This document shows positions 60,801 to 64,000 of a stretch of 64,000 nucleotides of DNA, piece by piece (the stretch's first letter is position 1; each line of letters opens with the position of its first letter). Position numbers and translations under genes: made by a program. The DNA lies in assembly GCF_963082655.1 (NCBI RefSeq), contig NC_081555.1, forward strand, positions 20,622,643-20,686,642, in the 5' to 3' direction. This stretch comes from Stomoxys calcitrans (taxonomy: Eukaryota; Arthropoda; Insecta; Diptera; Muscidae). The notes beneath the pieces were generated by a model. That model was not told the DNA's origin. It did not search any database and worked only from the letters and a program-made list of their open reading frames with translations.

Positions 60801-61893
60801 TAACGGAACGAAAGCAAAAAAATAAAAATATTATAGCAGCGGCTAAAATCAATAGCAGCTCTATACATATTCTCAACAAAACCACATAACAACTGCTGGG
60901 CAAATAATAAAGTGGGGAAAGACAAAACAGAAAACCTCAAGAATTGAAACAAAAAATCAAAGCGTCATAGAAAAACAAAACGAAAAAAACAACATAAGTG
61001 CAAAAAATGAAATTTTAAGAATATTTTATGCCAGAAAAAAGTCCATCATTAAACTTCCCACTTGCGTGTGTGTTAAATTAGCATTTAATTTAAGATGAAA
61101 AAAAACTCAGTGTGTTAATTATTGGCATAACGTATACCAAAGTAGCAGCAGTAGCAGCAGCAATAGAATCTTTGTTGGATATACCTATCAATCTCCCCAA
61201 CACTATCTGCAACTAAAAGTGGAGCACTTCAGTAAAAGCACCAGACGACAAAAACGAATAACAACTAAACTAACTTCATCATCATATGCAAACAGACTTC
61301 CACGAAGATAAACGAAAAGACTTTCCGCAGCAAACTCTTTTAATTATTAATATACCAAAGATTTATGGTTTTAAAACTTAAAAGTATAACTCTAGAGAAG
61401 GACAGAAAAATTACAAATAATTTCCTCGTCATAAAGTATCTATACAATTGCACAACCCACATACGCACATAAGGATGACATTTGGTTTGACAAACGTCAA
61501 CGTTTAGGGCAAGCAACAATCGCACAGCAGTAGCCTCAGCCACTATACCTATACCACCACCATTCTAAAATAAAACGCCTCTATCGTTTTTTCGAAGAGG
61601 ACATACAGAAACAACGCACAATTATAGAGAGAGTCAGACGACGCACGTAAGAGCCCCCATTTACGTCAAAGGGCAACCCAGCCACCCACTAACTAACTAA
61701 ACAGTTGTCAATTTCTCACCACTCACTCGCCAAGAACAACAACTCTCGCTTGCTCACAAAAATCACTCCCTTACTTTTGGAGAAGTAAAAGTGCAAAAAA
61801 AAACCAAAAGCAGCAACAAATACAACAACAGGACGAAAATATAACAAGAGCATCGACGGAGAAGAAGAAGAAGCAGCAGCAGCTACAGCCACC
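60801..61893 (+). other. Probable 5' leader of the exon B transcript
   Basis: CAA-, ACA- and CAGCAG-rich sequence without stable frames, ending GCCACC directly before the ATG. Composition is typical of long fly 5' untranslated regions. Splicing within it cannot be excluded. Confidence 0.45.
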
Positions 61894-62406
61894 ATGTTGA
61901 CATTCAATTTAAAGCAACACCCACGCTCAACATCAACATCTCCTCGATTAATTTCCACATTTGCATTATGCTTCTTGGCCATTAACTTTATTGTTGTCGT
62001 CTATACTCCAAGTTTGTGTCAAGGTTACATTATCAAAGAAGATGAAAGTTTCCTGCAACGTCCATACTATGCCACGCAAGCCGATATCGAGGATGCCTTT
62101 GCTCGTCTCGCCAAACAATTTCCCGAAAATGCCCAAGTAGAGACCATAGGCCGCTCATTGGAAGGCAGGCCATTGGTTCTCCTGCATATTGGCCAAAATG
62201 TACGCCATCGTAACCTGCTAACTCCCATGGTCAAATATATAGGCAATATGCATGGTGATGAAACCATTGGTAGACAGCTGTTAGTCTATTTGGCTCAATA
62301 TCTATTGTATAATTATCACACAAATCTAGAGGTTGCCGAATTGGTGAATAACACCGATATCTACTTAATGCCCACCATGAATCCAGATGGCTTTGAGAGG
62401 TCACAG
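61894..62406 (+). CDS. svr: Carboxypeptidase D (silver), alternative first coding exon B
   Basis: 171 codons, phase 0 at donor CAG/GTAACT, the same phase and domain position as exon A at 36589. A signal segment at about 19-37 has likely cleavage near SLC/QG (43). The domain half contains the zinc motif GNMHGDETIGRQ (H120, E123) and MNPDGFE near the end, with the Glu that exon A lacks. The start sits in a strong GCCACCATG context. Both exons must join the same downstream exons, giving two precursor forms that differ in signal peptide and in the first half of catalytic domain 1. The two halves align throughout (GRSLEGRPLVLL versus GKTLQNRDMNVLVL), so they arose by duplication. Confidence 0.92.
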
Positions 62407-63468
62407 GTAACTAGGATTTTTGTTTATATTAAATTTCATTTGATAAAAGTCAGGAAGTTGCAATAAGAATAAGTACTAGTGAAGTGCCAAATTAATAATT
62501 ACGAGTTGTGTTTGAACAAAGAGAGGGGGCCTTACTCTCACCTCACCTCAAGTGTTACCGTAGGGTGTTGCTTTTTAAGCGCTCTATTGTTTTACTGATA
62601 ACAGCTGTTAACAATGCTGCCACCTCGCTCAACCCCCTCACTTTTGTTGAGTTTACTTGTTGGGGGATTTTTTTGTACATTCTGATTATGATCGTCATTA
62701 GTGCGTACGTGTGTGTGTGTATCCCTTATACTCCCAACTGTTGCTCATCTGTGGGTAAATTTTTGTTGCGCTTTATGAAAAAATGATGAAAATAACTAAT
62801 ATGAGAACAAGTGTTAGTGTATCTATTGTAAATAGGGCGACAACGAAGCACATCCATATGAGTATAGCCAAAAATTCCCCACGGTACTTTTTAAAACCTG
62901 AAAAGTGAGTGTAGATAAAAAACACAAAAATCCATTTTTAATTATGCCTAAACAACAACAATAATTAAAAAATTATCAAAATTGTTCTTTGATAAAAACC
63001 ATAGTCCTTTAAAGAATTCCAATGGCGGAAGAATATTTTTGGAATATTAATTTTTTTGTGAAAAATTAAAAACAGTATGGTAGATAAAAACTAAAATCAG
63101 GCAAGTTTGGGTTAGGTTGAAGGACATTCCGTGAAAGGAGAAAAATTAAGACGAAGAATACAGATATATTCATAGTACGTTGCAATATAACGAAAAAAGG
63201 AAGGGAGGAGGGAAAATAAGAAGGCGGACCAGAATGGATTGGCAAGGGCTTCGTTTTGTCGGCATCACGGTTCAACAAAGAAGGTTAAGTCACTAGCCCA
63301 GCTGGTGAAATTTTCCAACTTCAGTGTTTTAGTCAAATCCCACTTGATTGTTAAATGATTTGTTAAGATTCTAAAGTAAAGTTCACATTTTAATGTTTTA
63401 ATTTAAATATATCACTAAAATAATCACAAATATTTTAATTTTATGGCTTATATACATGATAATAAACA
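62407..63468 (+). other. Carboxypeptidase D intron after exon B
   Basis: Intron sequence; no recognised element. A GTGTGTGTGTGT run at about 62709-62720. Confidence 0.5.
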
Positions 63469-63890
63469 TAACAAGTAAAAAGGCCGGGCCGAACTTTGGA
63501 TACCCACCACCTCGGGTATATATGCAAACCACCTTTCGTCATAATCCGGTGAAATATGCATAATTTATACCCCCATAGCAGCTTTATCTAAATATGTCCG
63601 GACCAAATTTGATACGGTAGCCCTCTCCAAATATAGACCGATCTGAACCATATACGACACGGATGACGAAAAGCCTAAAATAAGTCTCTGTTTAAAATTT
63701 CAACGAAATCGGATTAAAAATTCGCCTTTTATGGGGCCAAGACTTTTAATCGAGAGATCGGTTTATATGACAGCTATATCCAAATCTGAACCGGCCTGGG
63801 CCAAATTGAAGAGGGCTGACAAAGGGCCTAACATAACTCACTGTCCCAAATTTCGGCGAAATCGGAAAAAAATGTGCTTTTTATGAGACT
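63469..63890 (+). repeat. 153-bp tandem-unit element, copy T7, start
   Basis: Left end AACAAGTAAAAAGGCCGGGC at about 63470 with ACCCACCACCTCGGGTATAT, then units with GATCGGTTTATATGACAGCT; runs on towards the window end. Confidence 0.75.
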
Positions 63891-63990
63891 TTTTACAGAC
63901 GAGTCCGACAAACCATTTTACGGACGAGTCCGACAAACCTTTTTACAGACGAGTCCCACAAACATTTTACAGACGGTCCGACCATATTTT
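63891..63990 (+). repeat. 25-bp tandem repeat
   Basis: Four units, TTTTACAGACGAGTCCGACA plus about five bases, at 63891, 63916, 63941 and 63965. Each of the first three carries GACGAGTC, a near-palindrome. The array may continue past the window. Confidence 0.85.
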
Positions 63991-64000
63991 TTAAGTATTT

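Overview
The window looks like euchromatic nuclear DNA of a calyptrate fly, probably a muscid of the Stomoxys/Musca type. The basis is intron-split animal genes with GT-AG splice sites, an AMPK alpha kinase and a silver-type carboxypeptidase D close to their Drosophila counterparts, AT-rich long introns, and dense short interspersed repeats in the style of muscid genomes. I cannot name the species from the sequence alone.

Four host genes are supported. (1) The 3' part of a RhoGAP-domain gene on + (coding exons 16293-17426; earlier exons lie left of the window). (2) A mitochondrial-type thioredoxin on + (coding exons 22568-22756 and 27525-27836, split by a 4.8 kb repeat-filled intron). (3) AMPK alpha (SNF1A) on -, intronless coding region 32369-34054. 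(4) Two alternative first coding exons of a silver-like carboxypeptidase D on + (36074-36589 and 61894-62406), 25.3 kb apart, both ending in phase 0 at the same domain position, with the shared downstream exons outside the window. AMPK alpha and carboxypeptidase D are divergently transcribed from a 2 kb gap.

The rest is mostly mobile DNA. The left third is a nest of insertions: a decayed minus-strand LINE (R1/LOA-like, with RNase H) has been hit by a 12.3 kb Ty3/gypsy-type LTR retrotransposon (948-13212), a tRNA-derived SINE and a scrambled mariner fragment. The LTR element is the most striking object here. It has 3.2 kb LTRs that differ, as far as I can compare them, only in a poly-T length; a 4-bp target duplication; a tRNA-Lys primer site; a Gag with an N-terminal RING-H2 finger; an A AAA AAC slippery site at the gag/pol junction; and a tRNA-Thr-like, T-run-terminated unit inside each LTR.

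Other repeat families are: a second tRNA-derived SINE (four copies, one with a perfect 11-bp target duplication), a mariner-type MITE with perfect 32-bp inverted repeats (five copies plus a fragment), several copies of an element built from about 153-bp tandem units, a second tandem-unit element (two copies), a short (GTT)n-headed repeat, a 400-500 bp GC-richer repeat, and four more LINE relics. No rRNA gene, functional tRNA gene or CRISPR array was seen.
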